DNA of 46,512 nucleotides from Parcubacteria group bacterium. Its GTDB lineage: Bacteria; Patescibacteriota; Minisyncoccia; Phycocordibacterales; Phycocordibacteraceae. Below are positions 7,717 to 14,103 of this stretch, piece after piece (the stretch's first letter is position 1; each line of letters starts with the position of its first letter). A model generated the notes under the pieces. That model was not told where the DNA came from and made no database searches. It saw nothing but the letters and a program-made list of their open reading frames with translations. The stretch lies in NCBI GenBank assembly GCA_028286825.1, contig JAQBQV010000005.1, positions 1-46,512 of the forward strand, written 5' to 3'. Made by a program: the position numbers and the translations under genes.

Positions 7717-7847
7717 AGCTTAGTTTTAGTATCGAACGACCACGACAGGTCGAATATCTAAGCCGACAATTGGTAGGTGTCTAAAAGCGTCCTAGACGGA
7801 TCAAAAATCAGAAGTGAGTAAATAGGCTACAATTTTAGTTCGATTCC
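7713..7847 (+). repeat. Dispersed non-coding element type 1, copy A
   Basis: 135 bp that match 11370-11505 over nearly the whole length (roughly 75-80% identity by eye); blocks such as TAGTTTTAGTATCGAA, ACCACGACAGGTCGAATAT and TTTAGTTCGATTCC are conserved. The similarity begins at CAGCAG, within the tail of array repeat 1, and stops exactly at GATTCC. A short hairpin GACC/GGTC is retained in both copies. No reading frame is conserved, so a structured RNA or a recombination/MITE-type element is more likely than a gene remnant. Confidence 0.75.
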
Positions 7848-7946
7848 AAGACGCCCGGTAGCAATTGACATTTAACCAAAAAGATATAATTTGCATTCAG
7901 GGGAATGTACAAAATCCAGATGGATAACTTTTTGACAGGAATACTC

Positions 7947-8522
7947 ATGAAAACATACGAGGTGGAAATCAAAGTTGAACATACGGAAAACCAGCGTCTC
8001 GAGTTACTCCAGAAATTTTTGGAGCTTTGTTTCGTTGATAATGGCGTCGTGTCGCAACAAGACCGCTACACCAAAGCAGTACTATCGCAGTACGGCGATC
8101 CTAAGGCGTTCGATATTGAGCGTTATCGCTCCGAAGACAGCAAGTTTTTCTTTACCAAGAAGGACTGGGAAGTAGAGGGCGGCAAGCCTGTCCGGAAGGA
8201 GGATGAGCGCGAAATAACGCGGAGGGAATTCGATGTAGCAATCGCCGGCCATCCCAATGCGCTCAAAATCATCAAAGACAGACACAGGTTCAAAGCATCG
8301 TTTGAAGGCATAGACATCAGCCTTTCAATCGACAGTGTGAAGTTCGACCACTCCCCCTCGGTGAGACACTTCATGGAACCAGAAATCCTCGTCGAAGATA
8401 AAGCCAGGGTGCAAGAGACGAAGGAGTTTCTTCGTCGATTTGTTTCATTCTTGCTGGATATACCAACGTCGCAGATAGTCGAAGCTCCCGGCATGTTCGC
8501 AATGGCATTCAAGAAGCTGTAA
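7947..8522 (+). CDS. CYTH-domain protein (thiamine-triphosphatase/adenylate-cyclase IV superfamily)
   Basis: A 191-residue protein that opens MKTYEVEIKVEHTENQ; EVEIK is the ExExK signature of the CYTH triphosphate-tunnel fold. Later strand motifs fit the fold (KDRHRFKASFEG near 110-122 and EPEILVEDK near 150). Family members bind triphosphates (thiamine triphosphate, ATP, inorganic triphosphate) with divalent metal; which one is used here cannot be read. ATG 7947 is preferred because the signature follows at once and CAGGA lies 6 nt upstream; 7905 is an in-frame alternative downstream of TTGACA/TATAAT with an unusually short 14-nt spacer. Preceded by repeat copy 1 and a dispersed element, followed by a terminator and repeat copy 2. 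Confidence 0.8.
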   Translation: MKTYEVEIKVEHTENQRLELLQKFLELCFVDNGVVSQQDRYTKAVLSQYGDPKAFDIERYRSEDSKFFFTKKDWEVEGGKPVRKEDEREITRREFDVAIAGHPNALKIIKDRHRFKASFEGIDISLSIDSVKFDHSPSVRHFMEPEILVEDKARVQETKEFLRRFVSFLLDIPTSQIVEAPGMFAMAFKKL

Positions 8523-8537
8523 ATACCTGCTATGCCG

Positions 8538-8574
8538 AAAGACCGCATGGTTCGCCCAGCGGCCTTTTGTTTTG
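8538..8574 (+). terminator. Probable terminator of the CYTH gene
   Basis: AAAGACCGC (8538-8546) pairs with GCGGCCTTT (8559-8567) with one A-C mismatch, followed by TGTTTT. It lies inside the array unit, just before repeat copy 2. Confidence 0.7.
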
Positions 8575-8576
8575 CC

Positions 8577-8603
8577 GTTCCAACGTCGTCCCAGACGGTC
8601 AGC
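8577..8603 (+). repeat. Array repeat, copy 2
   Basis: Early subtype with CAACGTCGT as left arm and CCCAGACGG as right arm. It ends 12 nt before the TACAAT box of the following gene, so its 3' half occupies that promoter's -35 zone. Confidence 0.88.
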
Positions 8604-8627
8604 CCGTAAAATTGCTACAATGTGCGT

Positions 8628-9050
8628 ATGGAAGACAAACACCTCGCCGCTGCAGTAGCAATACTTAAAAGTATTCACTATATAACGCTCGCCACCGTTT
8701 GTGAGGATGGCAGCCCCTGGAATTCTCCTGTGTCAGCAACTATAGACGCAGACTTAAATTTTAGTTGGGGTTCTAATGCAGACAATATCCACTCACAAAA
8801 CATTGGAAGAGATGGCCGGGTATTTGTGGTTATCTTTGATTCAAAGGCAGCTGAAGGAACAGGAGAGGGCTTATATCTTAAAGGCACAGCAGAAGAACTT
8901 GGACAGGAAAATGATTCTATTAATAAATACCGATTTATAGCAAATCAAGCCTGGGTTAATGACGAGGCTAAGAATGAGAATGGAAGCTATAAACACGACA
9001 TTCGTGTAGAGCTTAACTTGGATTCTTTGAAGGAATCGTTCTCTAAATAA
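8628..9050 (+). CDS. Pyridoxamine-5'-phosphate-oxidase-like, FMN-binding split-barrel protein
   Basis: A 140-residue protein. ITLATVCEDGSPWNSPVSATID (about 19-40) matches the first strands of PNPOx-like split barrels, where the sequence T-x-x-x-D-G-x-P is typical; FSWGSNADNIHSQNI and RVFVVIFDS follow in the expected order, and GEGLYLKGTAEEL fits the central strand. These proteins bind FMN, F420 or heme as dimers; the cofactor is unknown here. The ATG at 8628 has TACAAT exactly 6 nt upstream. Its stop is directly followed by repeat copy 3 at 9051. Confidence 0.8.
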   Translation: MEDKHLAAAVAILKSIHYITLATVCEDGSPWNSPVSATIDADLNFSWGSNADNIHSQNIGRDGRVFVVIFDSKAAEGTGEGLYLKGTAEELGQENDSINKYRFIANQAWVNDEAKNENGSYKHDIRVELNLDSLKESFSK

Positions 9051-9077
9051 GTTCCAGCGTCGTCCCAGGCGGCCAGC
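9051..9077 (+). repeat. Array repeat, copy 3
   Basis: Early subtype (CAGCGTCGT, CCCAGGCGG). It starts at the first base after the stop codon of the FMN-binding protein. Confidence 0.88.
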
Positions 9078-9103
9078 AAATAAGAATTTTAAATTGTACT
9101 GAT

Positions 9104-9829
9104 ATGAAATTGATAACTCTCAATACATGGGGTGGCAGAATAGGAAAACCTTTCATCGAATTTATCAAAAGCCATCAAGATGTGGATATTTTCTGTTTTC
9201 AGGAGATATACGAAAATGCTAAAGAAGTAATGGAGGCTGTCTATCCAAATGACATGTTTGATCAGTTTTCTGATCTGCAAGAGTTACTGCCGCACCATCA
9301 AGGTTTTTTTAGGCCCGTCTTGCACGGAGTATATGGTATAGCGACTTTCATTAAAAAAGATATCTCGCTTATAGAAGAAGGAGAATTGTTTATTCATTAC
9401 TCAGCTAGCGAAACAATTACTGATGGCCATCACTCAAGAAATTTGCAGTGGGTTAAATTTAACTTAAACGGAAAAGTGTTTACTGTAATTAATGTTCACG
9501 GCTTATGGAATGGGAAGGGAAAATCTGATACTCCAGAAAGAATTGTGCAATCAAATGTAATTAAGGAGTTTATGAATAAAGCCGAAGGAGAAAAGATATT
9601 AGCTGGAGATTTTAATCTCAACCCTGATACCGAAAGCATCGACATTATTGCAAAAGGAATGAGGAATCTCATAACTGAGAATGCTATTACTTCTACTCGA
9701 ACAAGTTTGTATGAAAAGCAGGGTAAATTTGCAGACTATATCTTTATCTCACCGGATATCCATGTTAAAGACTTCAAGGTCTTGCCAGAAGAGGTTTCTG
9801 ACCATTCTGCTTTGTATCTGGAGATATAG
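9104..9829 (+). CDS. Endonuclease/exonuclease/phosphatase (EEP) family protein
   Basis: A complete 241-residue EEP protein with all family motifs: LNTWGG (5-10), FCFQEIYE (about 31-38), NVHGLW (about 131-136), AGDFNLNP (about 167-174), FADYIFIS and the closing SDHSALYLEI. The catalytic His, the two Asp/Asn and the Glu expected for Mg-dependent phosphodiester hydrolysis are therefore present. The substrate (DNA, RNA, phospholipid or another phosphodiester) is not determined. Much more AT-rich than the EEP gene at 1-552, suggesting a separate origin. Flanked by repeat copies 3 and 4. Confidence 0.9.
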   Translation: MKLITLNTWGGRIGKPFIEFIKSHQDVDIFCFQEIYENAKEVMEAVYPNDMFDQFSDLQELLPHHQGFFRPVLHGVYGIATFIKKDISLIEEGELFIHYSASETITDGHHSRNLQWVKFNLNGKVFTVINVHGLWNGKGKSDTPERIVQSNVIKEFMNKAEGEKILAGDFNLNPDTESIDIIAKGMRNLITENAITSTRTSLYEKQGKFADYIFISPDIHVKDFKVLPEEVSDHSALYLEI

Positions 9830-9831
9830 AG

Positions 9832-9858
9832 GTTCCCACGTCGTACCACGCGGCCAGC
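9832..9858 (+). repeat. Array repeat, copy 4
   Basis: First of the late subtype (left arm CCACGTCGT, right arm ACCACGCGG). The two 9-bp arms form an imperfect inverted repeat (7 of 9 positions). It starts 2 nt after the EEP stop codon and is followed by CATAAT at 9873. Confidence 0.9.
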
Positions 9859-9884
9859 TCATACTTTTGTGCCATAATTAACTA

Positions 9885-10157
9885 ATGTTTGATTTGACTC
9901 TCGAGACGTTTTTGGAAGTCGTCTATCTGCTTATCGGTATTGCAGTTATATGGAATGTAATTAAGCGCTCAAGTAAATTTGCCGCTAAGCTACAAATATC
10001 TTATATAGAGCAATCGAAGAAAGGAATCATAAATCGTCCTGAACAGTTTGAGGGGAAGTTTTTCTTTATCATGCTTCGAATTGGAATAATCTTCTCCTCA
10101 TTTGTGCTGATGGGAATGGGATATTCAATTCTGTTCGGACCAATTATTCTTAATTAA
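9885..10157 (+). CDS. Small two-helix membrane protein
   Basis: A 90-residue protein with hydrophobic helices at about 8-26 (FLEVVYLLIGIAVIWNVI) and 65-88 (MLRIGIIFSSFVLMGMGYSI), joined by a basic, polar loop. No known family. CATAAT lies 6 nt before the ATG, so it is predicted leaderless. It shares its array unit with the miniprotein at 10174, since no repeat separates them. Confidence 0.65.
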   Translation: MFDLTLETFLEVVYLLIGIAVIWNVIKRSSKFAAKLQISYIEQSKKGIINRPEQFEGKFFFIMLRIGIIFSSFVLMGMGYSILFGPIILN

Positions 10158-10173
10158 TATCCAACTCAATGCT

Positions 10174-10350
10174 ATGTGGAAAAAAATAGTAACTTTTTTC
10201 AATAATCCTATAAGAAGATACTATCCCAACGGAGAGGAGATAATCGATCAAAGCCCTCGTGTTTCTATGATATGGAGCATTCCTATTATTCTAGGTGGCT
10301 CAGTGTTAGTTATTTTCTTATTATTACTCTTTTTTGCTTTCGCAGCTTAA
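10174..10350 (+). CDS. 58-residue membrane miniprotein
   Basis: Starts MWKKIVTFFNNPIRRYYPNG; a polar N-terminal half is followed by one strongly hydrophobic helix (about 33-58, ending FLLLLFFAFAA) that runs to the C-terminus, a tail-anchored layout. No family recognised. The frame is open from 10174 to the TAA that lies 4 nt before repeat copy 5, matching the array rule that coding frames stop directly before a repeat, which supports it being real. Confidence 0.6.
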   Translation: MWKKIVTFFNNPIRRYYPNGEEIIDQSPRVSMIWSIPIILGGSVLVIFLLLLFFAFAA

Positions 10351-10354
10351 TAAG

Positions 10355-10380
10355 GTTCCACGTCGTACCACAGAGCCACC
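10355..10380 (+). repeat. Array repeat, copy 5
   Basis: Late subtype, one base shorter in the leading C run and with a divergent right arm (ACCACAGAG). TATAAT of the next gene starts 14 nt downstream. Confidence 0.85.
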
Positions 10381-10406
10381 TCGTAGGTTTTGTTATAATC
10401 ACAGCA

Positions 10407-10667
10407 ATGAAATGTCCGGAGATAACGATGGGATCAATTCTATTAGCGTTTTTCATTTATGTCTTGGCAGTAAGCATTTGGAATCAAAGACAGATAAGAA
10501 AAATTAGGAATGCCACGGGTGGGCTAATGGCTGGTACGGAAGCTGCGCTAAAAGCGCAAGAGCCAAAGGCAAGGGAGTTGCTGGTTGGCTTTTCTCCAAC
10601 AGAAGCCCTGTCAGGCATTGCCGCTGCGGCTACGCTGTTAAGCCTGTTCTATTCTATTTGTGACTGA
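10407..10667 (+). CDS. Small membrane protein, unknown family
   Basis: An 86-residue protein with an N-terminal helix (about 8-25, SILLAFFIYVLAVSIW), a basic QRQIRKIRNA stretch, and a second weaker hydrophobic helix near the end (ALSGIAAAATLLSLFYSI). ATG 10407 is chosen over the longer frame because TATAAT lies 7 nt upstream and the extension would read through repeat copy 5. Function unknown. Confidence 0.6.
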   Translation: MKCPEITMGSILLAFFIYVLAVSIWNQRQIRKIRNATGGLMAGTEAALKAQEPKARELLVGFSPTEALSGIAAAATLLSLFYSICD

Positions 10668-10675
10668 TGTAAAAG

Positions 10676-10702
10676 GTTCCCACGTCGTACCAGACGGCCA
10701 TC
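10676..10702 (+). repeat. Array repeat, copy 6
   Basis: Late-subtype left arm (CCACGTCGT) with a right arm like the early subtype (ACCAGACGG). Starts 9 nt after the preceding stop. Confidence 0.88.
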
Positions 10703-10719
10703 AGATTAATTTCCAAACC

Positions 10720-11241
10720 ATGAGGTCCTTACTAAGAAAAACTTTTTTGATTCAATCAATCATAGGCAGCTTCATACTCTTACTCACTATTTTTGCTGGA
10801 ATTGCAGATGCAAAAATAACTGATATTAATGCTGAGGTTTTGCAAAAACAAAATCTAGCAAATAACTATTTGATTTTAGCGCTTGGCGCACAAGAAGCAC
10901 ATAACACATACTCTATGTATGTCCCACTAGGAATACAAATAAATCCGCAAACTTTCGAAAGAGCCCCGCAAATCGATTCCAACCCTAAATTAAAGAATGA
11001 TGCAGATAAATTTTATACTGGGACCATATCGAGTTCACAATACTTAACCGAATACGTCAGCTATTTATCAGATGAGTACGCACGCAATTCAGAGACGTAT
11101 AAAGCAGCGGTGTCCGAACTTAATTTAATCTCTAAAAACGGGAGTCCCTGGTCACTCTGGAAAAATATTTTTCTCTTCCTTCAAATCACTTTAATCCTAG
11201 GTTCGATCCTGATCGGCATACGATCTTCAGTGACTAAATAA
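10720..11241 (+). CDS. Membrane protein with N- and C-terminal helices and an external domain
   Basis: A 173-residue protein with a first helix at about 9-28 (FLIQSIIGSFILLLTIFAGI), a roughly 110-residue mostly helical domain outside the membrane, and a last helix near 150-168 (NIFLFLQITLILGSILIG). This two-helix plus external helical domain plan is seen in chemoreceptor-like and sensor proteins, but no signalling domain is attached. The start at 10720 follows repeat copy 6 by 17 nt. Function unknown. Confidence 0.6.
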   Translation: MRSLLRKTFLIQSIIGSFILLLTIFAGIADAKITDINAEVLQKQNLANNYLILALGAQEAHNTYSMYVPLGIQINPQTFERAPQIDSNPKLKNDADKFYTGTISSSQYLTEYVSYLSDEYARNSETYKAAVSELNLISKNGSPWSLWKNIFLFLQITLILGSILIGIRSSVTK

Positions 11242-11268
11242 GTTCCCACGTCGTACCAAGCGGCCAGC
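11242..11268 (+). repeat. Array repeat, copy 7
   Basis: Late subtype (CCACGTCGT, ACCAAGCGG), starting at the first base after the stop at 11241. It opens a unit with no gene. Confidence 0.88.
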
Positions 11269-11292
11269 AATCTGGAACAAAGACGTGTTTAA

Positions 11293-11368
11293 GAATCGAA
11301 CCAGCTTTTATACAAGAGAGATCCATATTCTAGCCCGCAGTACTAGACCTAGTGACATTCCTAGAGCA
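11293..11368 (+). repeat. Dispersed non-coding element type 2, copy A
   Basis: Matches 15914-15989 base for base over long blocks (CGAACCAGCTT, CAGTACTAG, GTGACATTCCTAGAGCA). It contains a series of CTAG-centred motifs (TTCTAG, TACTAG, TCCTAG) that look like protein-binding repeats. Its left end GAATCGAAC (11293-11301) is the exact inverse of GTTCGATTC (11496-11504) at the right end of the adjoining type 1 element. Confidence 0.7.
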
Positions 11369-11369
11369 T

Positions 11370-11505
11370 CAGCAGTCTAGTTTTAGTATCGAAGGACCAC
11401 GACAGGTCGAATATTTAGACCGCCGTTTGGCAGGCGTCTAATAACGTCCCAGAGGGGTCAAAAATCATGAGTGAATATATAGGCCGCATATTTAGTTCGA
11501 TTCCT
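11370..11505 (+). repeat. Dispersed non-coding element type 1, copy B
   Basis: Second copy of the element at 7713-7847. Here it directly follows a type 2 element, and together 11293-11505 form a 213-bp unit bounded by a perfect 9-bp inverted repeat. It fills the only gene-free unit of the array (11242-11548). A stem TTAGAC...GTCTAA lies around 11430-11453. Confidence 0.75.
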
Positions 11506-11548
11506 ATTCGAGTCACAACATCAGAAATCTATATTGTTTTATAAAACG

Positions 11549-11575
11549 GTTCCCACATCGTACAACACGGCCACA
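11549..11575 (+). repeat. Array repeat, copy 8
   Basis: Late subtype with several changes (CCACATCGT, ACAACACGG). It closes the gene-free unit; the 358 bp between the genes ending 11241 and starting 11600 hold only repeats 7 and 8 and the composite element. Confidence 0.85.
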
Positions 11576-11599
11576 CAATTTATGTGTCATAATTAAAGC

Positions 11600-12478
11600 A
11601 TGACTGCCAACGAAAAAATTTCAGTTACGCAACAGGACATACTTGGTGCATATAATAGAAAAGAATACGGCTGGTTCGCTTTGTACATATTGGCAGTTGT
11701 GCTGGCCTCACGATTGGCCGGTGTTTTTGGGGTCGTTGTTTCAGTAATCGTAGTCGCGGCTTTGTATAAGACTCTTAAAAATTCCAAATTTTCAAAAAAG
11801 AAAAAAGTAACTCTTTCTCTTGCTTATATACTTGGCGGAATGGTTGGAACAATTGTAGGAGTTTATCTTCTTTCGAGTGCTATCTATAATCTTTGGCCTC
11901 AAGCATATATCGCCAGCGTACTTTCAAATGATCCCAAAGTCTCTAATGCTGATTTTGTAAGTAGCTCAACTCCGAACTTAGCGTCAAACACGACAACCCG
12001 CGACACAAGTGAAGTTAGTCTAAAATACATTGATGCAAAGTGGAAATTTTCAATTAATTATCCAAAGACATGGACAGTGGACATGAGTGGTACAAATGGG
12101 GATGTCGAATTCGATAATCCTACCGCGGATGACGTAGCCCTTGAAACCATCTCAGTTGGTTTAGCTGATAGCTATACACCAGAGACATATTCCCAGGCCG
12201 TGATGCATAACTTTAAAGTTTCAGGAGATGAAAATTCAAATATTAAAATTATTTCTGAGGGAAGAACGACATTAGGAGGTAATCCCGCCTATGAATATGA
12301 AGTCATCTACAATTATGTAAATTCAGGTAAGAACTATCCATTCCACGGAATTTACATTACTTCCATATTCAATAACTTGGGATACACGATTTTTGCGTCA
12401 TCCTTTGAGACTACTTGGGCTCAAAATATTCAGCTCTTTAATTCTTCGATTGAGTCCTTCACATTTTCGACCCAATAA
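11600..12478 (+). CDS. Two-helix membrane protein with PsbP/Mog1-like extracellular domain
   Basis: A 292-residue protein: hydrophobic segments at about 23-57 (ALYILAVVLASRLAGVFGVVVSVIVVAALY) and 70-96, a Ser/Thr/Asn-rich linker, then a C-terminal domain from about 140 (KYIDAKWKFSINYPKTWTVD...) whose opening FSINYPKTW is typical of PsbP-like/DUF1795-type lipoprotein domains. These domains are common in bacterial surface proteins with unknown ligands. CATAAT lies 6 nt before ATG 11600. Flanked by repeat copies 8 and 9. Confidence 0.65.
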   Translation: MTANEKISVTQQDILGAYNRKEYGWFALYILAVVLASRLAGVFGVVVSVIVVAALYKTLKNSKFSKKKKVTLSLAYILGGMVGTIVGVYLLSSAIYNLWPQAYIASVLSNDPKVSNADFVSSSTPNLASNTTTRDTSEVSLKYIDAKWKFSINYPKTWTVDMSGTNGDVEFDNPTADDVALETISVGLADSYTPETYSQAVMHNFKVSGDENSNIKIISEGRTTLGGNPAYEYEVIYNYVNSGKNYPFHGIYITSIFNNLGYTIFASSFETTWAQNIQLFNSSIESFTFSTQ

Positions 12479-12480
12479 AA

Positions 12481-12507
12481 GTTGCCATGTCGTACCACGC
12501 GGTCACA
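12481..12507 (+). repeat. Array repeat, copy 9
   Basis: Late subtype (CCATGTCGT, ACCACGCGG), starting 3 nt after the stop at 12478. Confidence 0.88.
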
Positions 12508-12535
12508 TAGCGTTTTTTGTGTTTATATAGTTAAT

Positions 12536-12790
12536 ATGGAATTTGCTCACGTCTACAATATCTGTGGATCGCTCATCGCAATAGCAATTGGGATACTGAT
12601 CCTTACTTTCCCTAAACAAGCATTAGAAAAACAAAGAAAAACTATTATAAAACTTGCGAAGGCACTACCGTCCATTTATACGAAGGCACTCACAAAAACA
12701 GAGCGGCAGATTATGAGGGATAATTTCGTAGTCGCTTGCGGATTAGTTGGTATTGGATTTTTTGGACTAATTATCAGTTTTTCTAGCTAG
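12536..12790 (+). CDS. Small two-helix membrane protein
   Basis: An 84-residue protein, MEFAHVYNICGSLIAIAIGILILTF at the N-terminus (helix about 8-25), a basic middle (KQRKTIIKLAKALP) and a second helix near 62-82 (VVACGLVGIGFFGLIISF). No family recognised. A TATAGT box lies 4 nt before the ATG, slightly closer than in neighbouring genes. Stop is 3 nt from repeat copy 10. Confidence 0.6.
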   Translation: MEFAHVYNICGSLIAIAIGILILTFPKQALEKQRKTIIKLAKALPSIYTKALTKTERQIMRDNFVVACGLVGIGFFGLIISFSS

Positions 12791-12793
12791 TAA

Positions 12794-12820
12794 GATTCTC
12801 ACGTCGTACCACGCGGTAAT
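12794..12820 (+). repeat. Array repeat, copy 10 (last clear copy)
   Basis: Late subtype (TCACGTCGT, ACCACGCGG) with a decayed tail (GTAAT in place of GCCAGC). No further clear copy follows the next gene, so the array appears to end or decay here. Confidence 0.82.
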
Positions 12821-12841
12821 TCACTCAGCTATACTTAGGTT

Positions 12842-12874
12842 ATGTTTTCTTGCATACCATCTCAAACCAGATAA
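12842..12874 (+). pseudogene. Probable truncated array gene (10 codons)
   Basis: TATACT (12830-12835) followed after 6 nt by ATG reproduces the promoter-start geometry of intact array genes, but the frame stops after MFSCIPSQTR. The following 70 bp have no long frame. This looks like the leftover 5' end of a lost gene, though a real leader peptide cannot be excluded. Confidence 0.35.
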
Positions 12875-12945
12875 AGCAGCTCCAGAAAACAATTAACAGT
12901 TCGAGATTAAGCAACTCGAAAAGCAACTAATGTTAGAATGTAACC

Positions 12946-13314
12946 ATGAACCAGATGGACTACTTTGAATACGGACTAATCATAGGGGCAACAATATTTT
13001 TCTTATTTCTAGGTTTGAAGTATTTTGATTATTGGAAACAGGTAAAGAAAGGATTTTTAGAATCTGGGATCAAATGGCCTCTTGATTCACAGGCTGAACT
13101 TAACGAAACGGCTCGTACAGATCTTCCTGGAGGTTACCAGATGATGGGAGGGAATATGGCTCAAGCTGCAAAAATAGTTTTCTCAATGCGGACTGATAAT
13201 CCTGCGATTCTCAAACCACTTCGCGGAATGCGTCGTATCTTACTTGCAGTTGTTTTGATCCCAATTCTGCTTGCTATTGTATTAGTTATTACATTCGGTT
13301 TCTTTGCCATCTAA
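12946..13314 (+). CDS. Small membrane protein, last gene of the array region
   Basis: A 122-residue protein with helices at about 8-24 (YGLIIGATIFFLFLGLKYF) and 95-121 (ILLAVVLIPILLAIVLVITFGFFAI) and a soluble middle containing PGGYQMMGGNMAQAAK. Unknown family. TAGAAT lies 6 nt before the ATG. The 209 bp after it (13315-13523), up to the sigma factor, show no repeat copy and no supported gene. Confidence 0.6.
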   Translation: MNQMDYFEYGLIIGATIFFLFLGLKYFDYWKQVKKGFLESGIKWPLDSQAELNETARTDLPGGYQMMGGNMAQAAKIVFSMRTDNPAILKPLRGMRRILLAVVLIPILLAIVLVITFGFFAI

Positions 13315-13523
13315 ACGACTGTTGTACTCAACCATACTGATTCGCTTTTCTTCAAAAATTTTCCTCCTCCCTTTTCCAAACCTATCCGAGCCTAGTATTG
13401 GGAAGGTTATCCGGAACTCAATTCTCGCTATAGAAGTAGTCTGATCCATATCCTCGTACGCTTTGAGTCGGACTGGTACCGATCCGCATAACTCAGCTTG
13501 GGATTACATGCTAACTTTTAAGG

Positions 13524-14102
13524 GTGACTCAAAATTCCAGTGATCCCTCAGAAAAGGATCTAGTACATGCTGCTCGCAAGGATCCTGAGGCGTTTGCGGC
13601 TATTGTCGCGCGATATGATGAGAGACTTCGTCGCTACATTGTGCGATTAGGATTGCTTGATGCTGACGCAGTAAAGGACGTACTCCAGGAGGCATTCATT
13701 AAAACCTATATACATCTGAACGATTATGACTCCTCGCTTCCATTAAGCGCGTGGCTGTATCGTATAGCAAGAAATGAAACCATGAGTCATTTCCGCAAAC
13801 AGCGGAATCGTCCACATTCGGTCGAATATAGTGAAGATACGGAACAGTTCGAAAAGATTGCCGATGAGCTTGATATCGAACATGAGGCAAATGCATCTAT
13901 TGATCAGGCTGCCGTCCGGGCTGCACTGAATACTCTTGATTTGAAGTATCGCGAAATCCTCATACTTAGATACTTCGAAGAAAAGAGCTATGAAGATATA
14001 GCAGCTATTCTTTTAATACCCATGGGTACGGTAGGCGTATACTTGAATCGAGGAAAAAAGTTGCTCAAGATTGCACTAAAAAGATACGATACGCAGAACT
14101 AA
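13524..14102 (+). CDS. RNA polymerase ECF-type sigma factor
   Basis: A 192-residue sigma-70-family protein with region 2 (FAAIVARYDERLRRYIVRLGLL through DVLQEAFIKTYIHL and AWLYRIARNETMSHFRKQ, about 24-95) and region 4 (LNTLDLKYREILILRYFEEKSYEDIAAIL...GTVGVYLNRGKKLL, about 131-183, helix-turn-helix). Regions 1 and 3 are missing, as in ECF sigmas. The start is GTG at 13524. It is followed after 1 nt by a membrane protein that could be its anti-sigma factor, and then by a secreted acidic protein, an arrangement typical of envelope-stress ECF units; the signal is unknown. Confidence 0.93.
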   Translation: MTQNSSDPSEKDLVHAARKDPEAFAAIVARYDERLRRYIVRLGLLDADAVKDVLQEAFIKTYIHLNDYDSSLPLSAWLYRIARNETMSHFRKQRNRPHSVEYSEDTEQFEKIADELDIEHEANASIDQAAVRAALNTLDLKYREILILRYFEEKSYEDIAAILLIPMGTVGVYLNRGKKLLKIALKRYDTQN

Positions 14103-14103
14103 T

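Noticed and set aside
10272-10406. Longer N-terminus for the gene at 10407
   Set aside because: The extension reads through the preceding miniprotein and repeat copy 5; TATAAT is correctly placed for 10407.
11293-11505. Dispersed elements as tRNA genes or tRNA pseudogenes
   Set aside because: They contain a T-loop-like GTTCGATTCC, but flanking bases do not form T or acceptor stems and no anticodon arm could be placed.
7690-12820. The ten repeats as a CRISPR array
   Set aside because: Spacing is 300-930 bp and the spaces contain genes; repeats vary and no cas gene is present.
7690-12820. The repeats as standard integron attC sites
   Set aside because: Length is 26-27 bp, no RYYYAAC or GTTRRRY ends and no intI in the window. 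Only the layout resembles an integron.
13315-13523. A minus-strand frame of about 45 codons starting near 13451
   Set aside because: It overlaps the end of the membrane protein gene, has no family resemblance and no box-adjacent start; not enough support.
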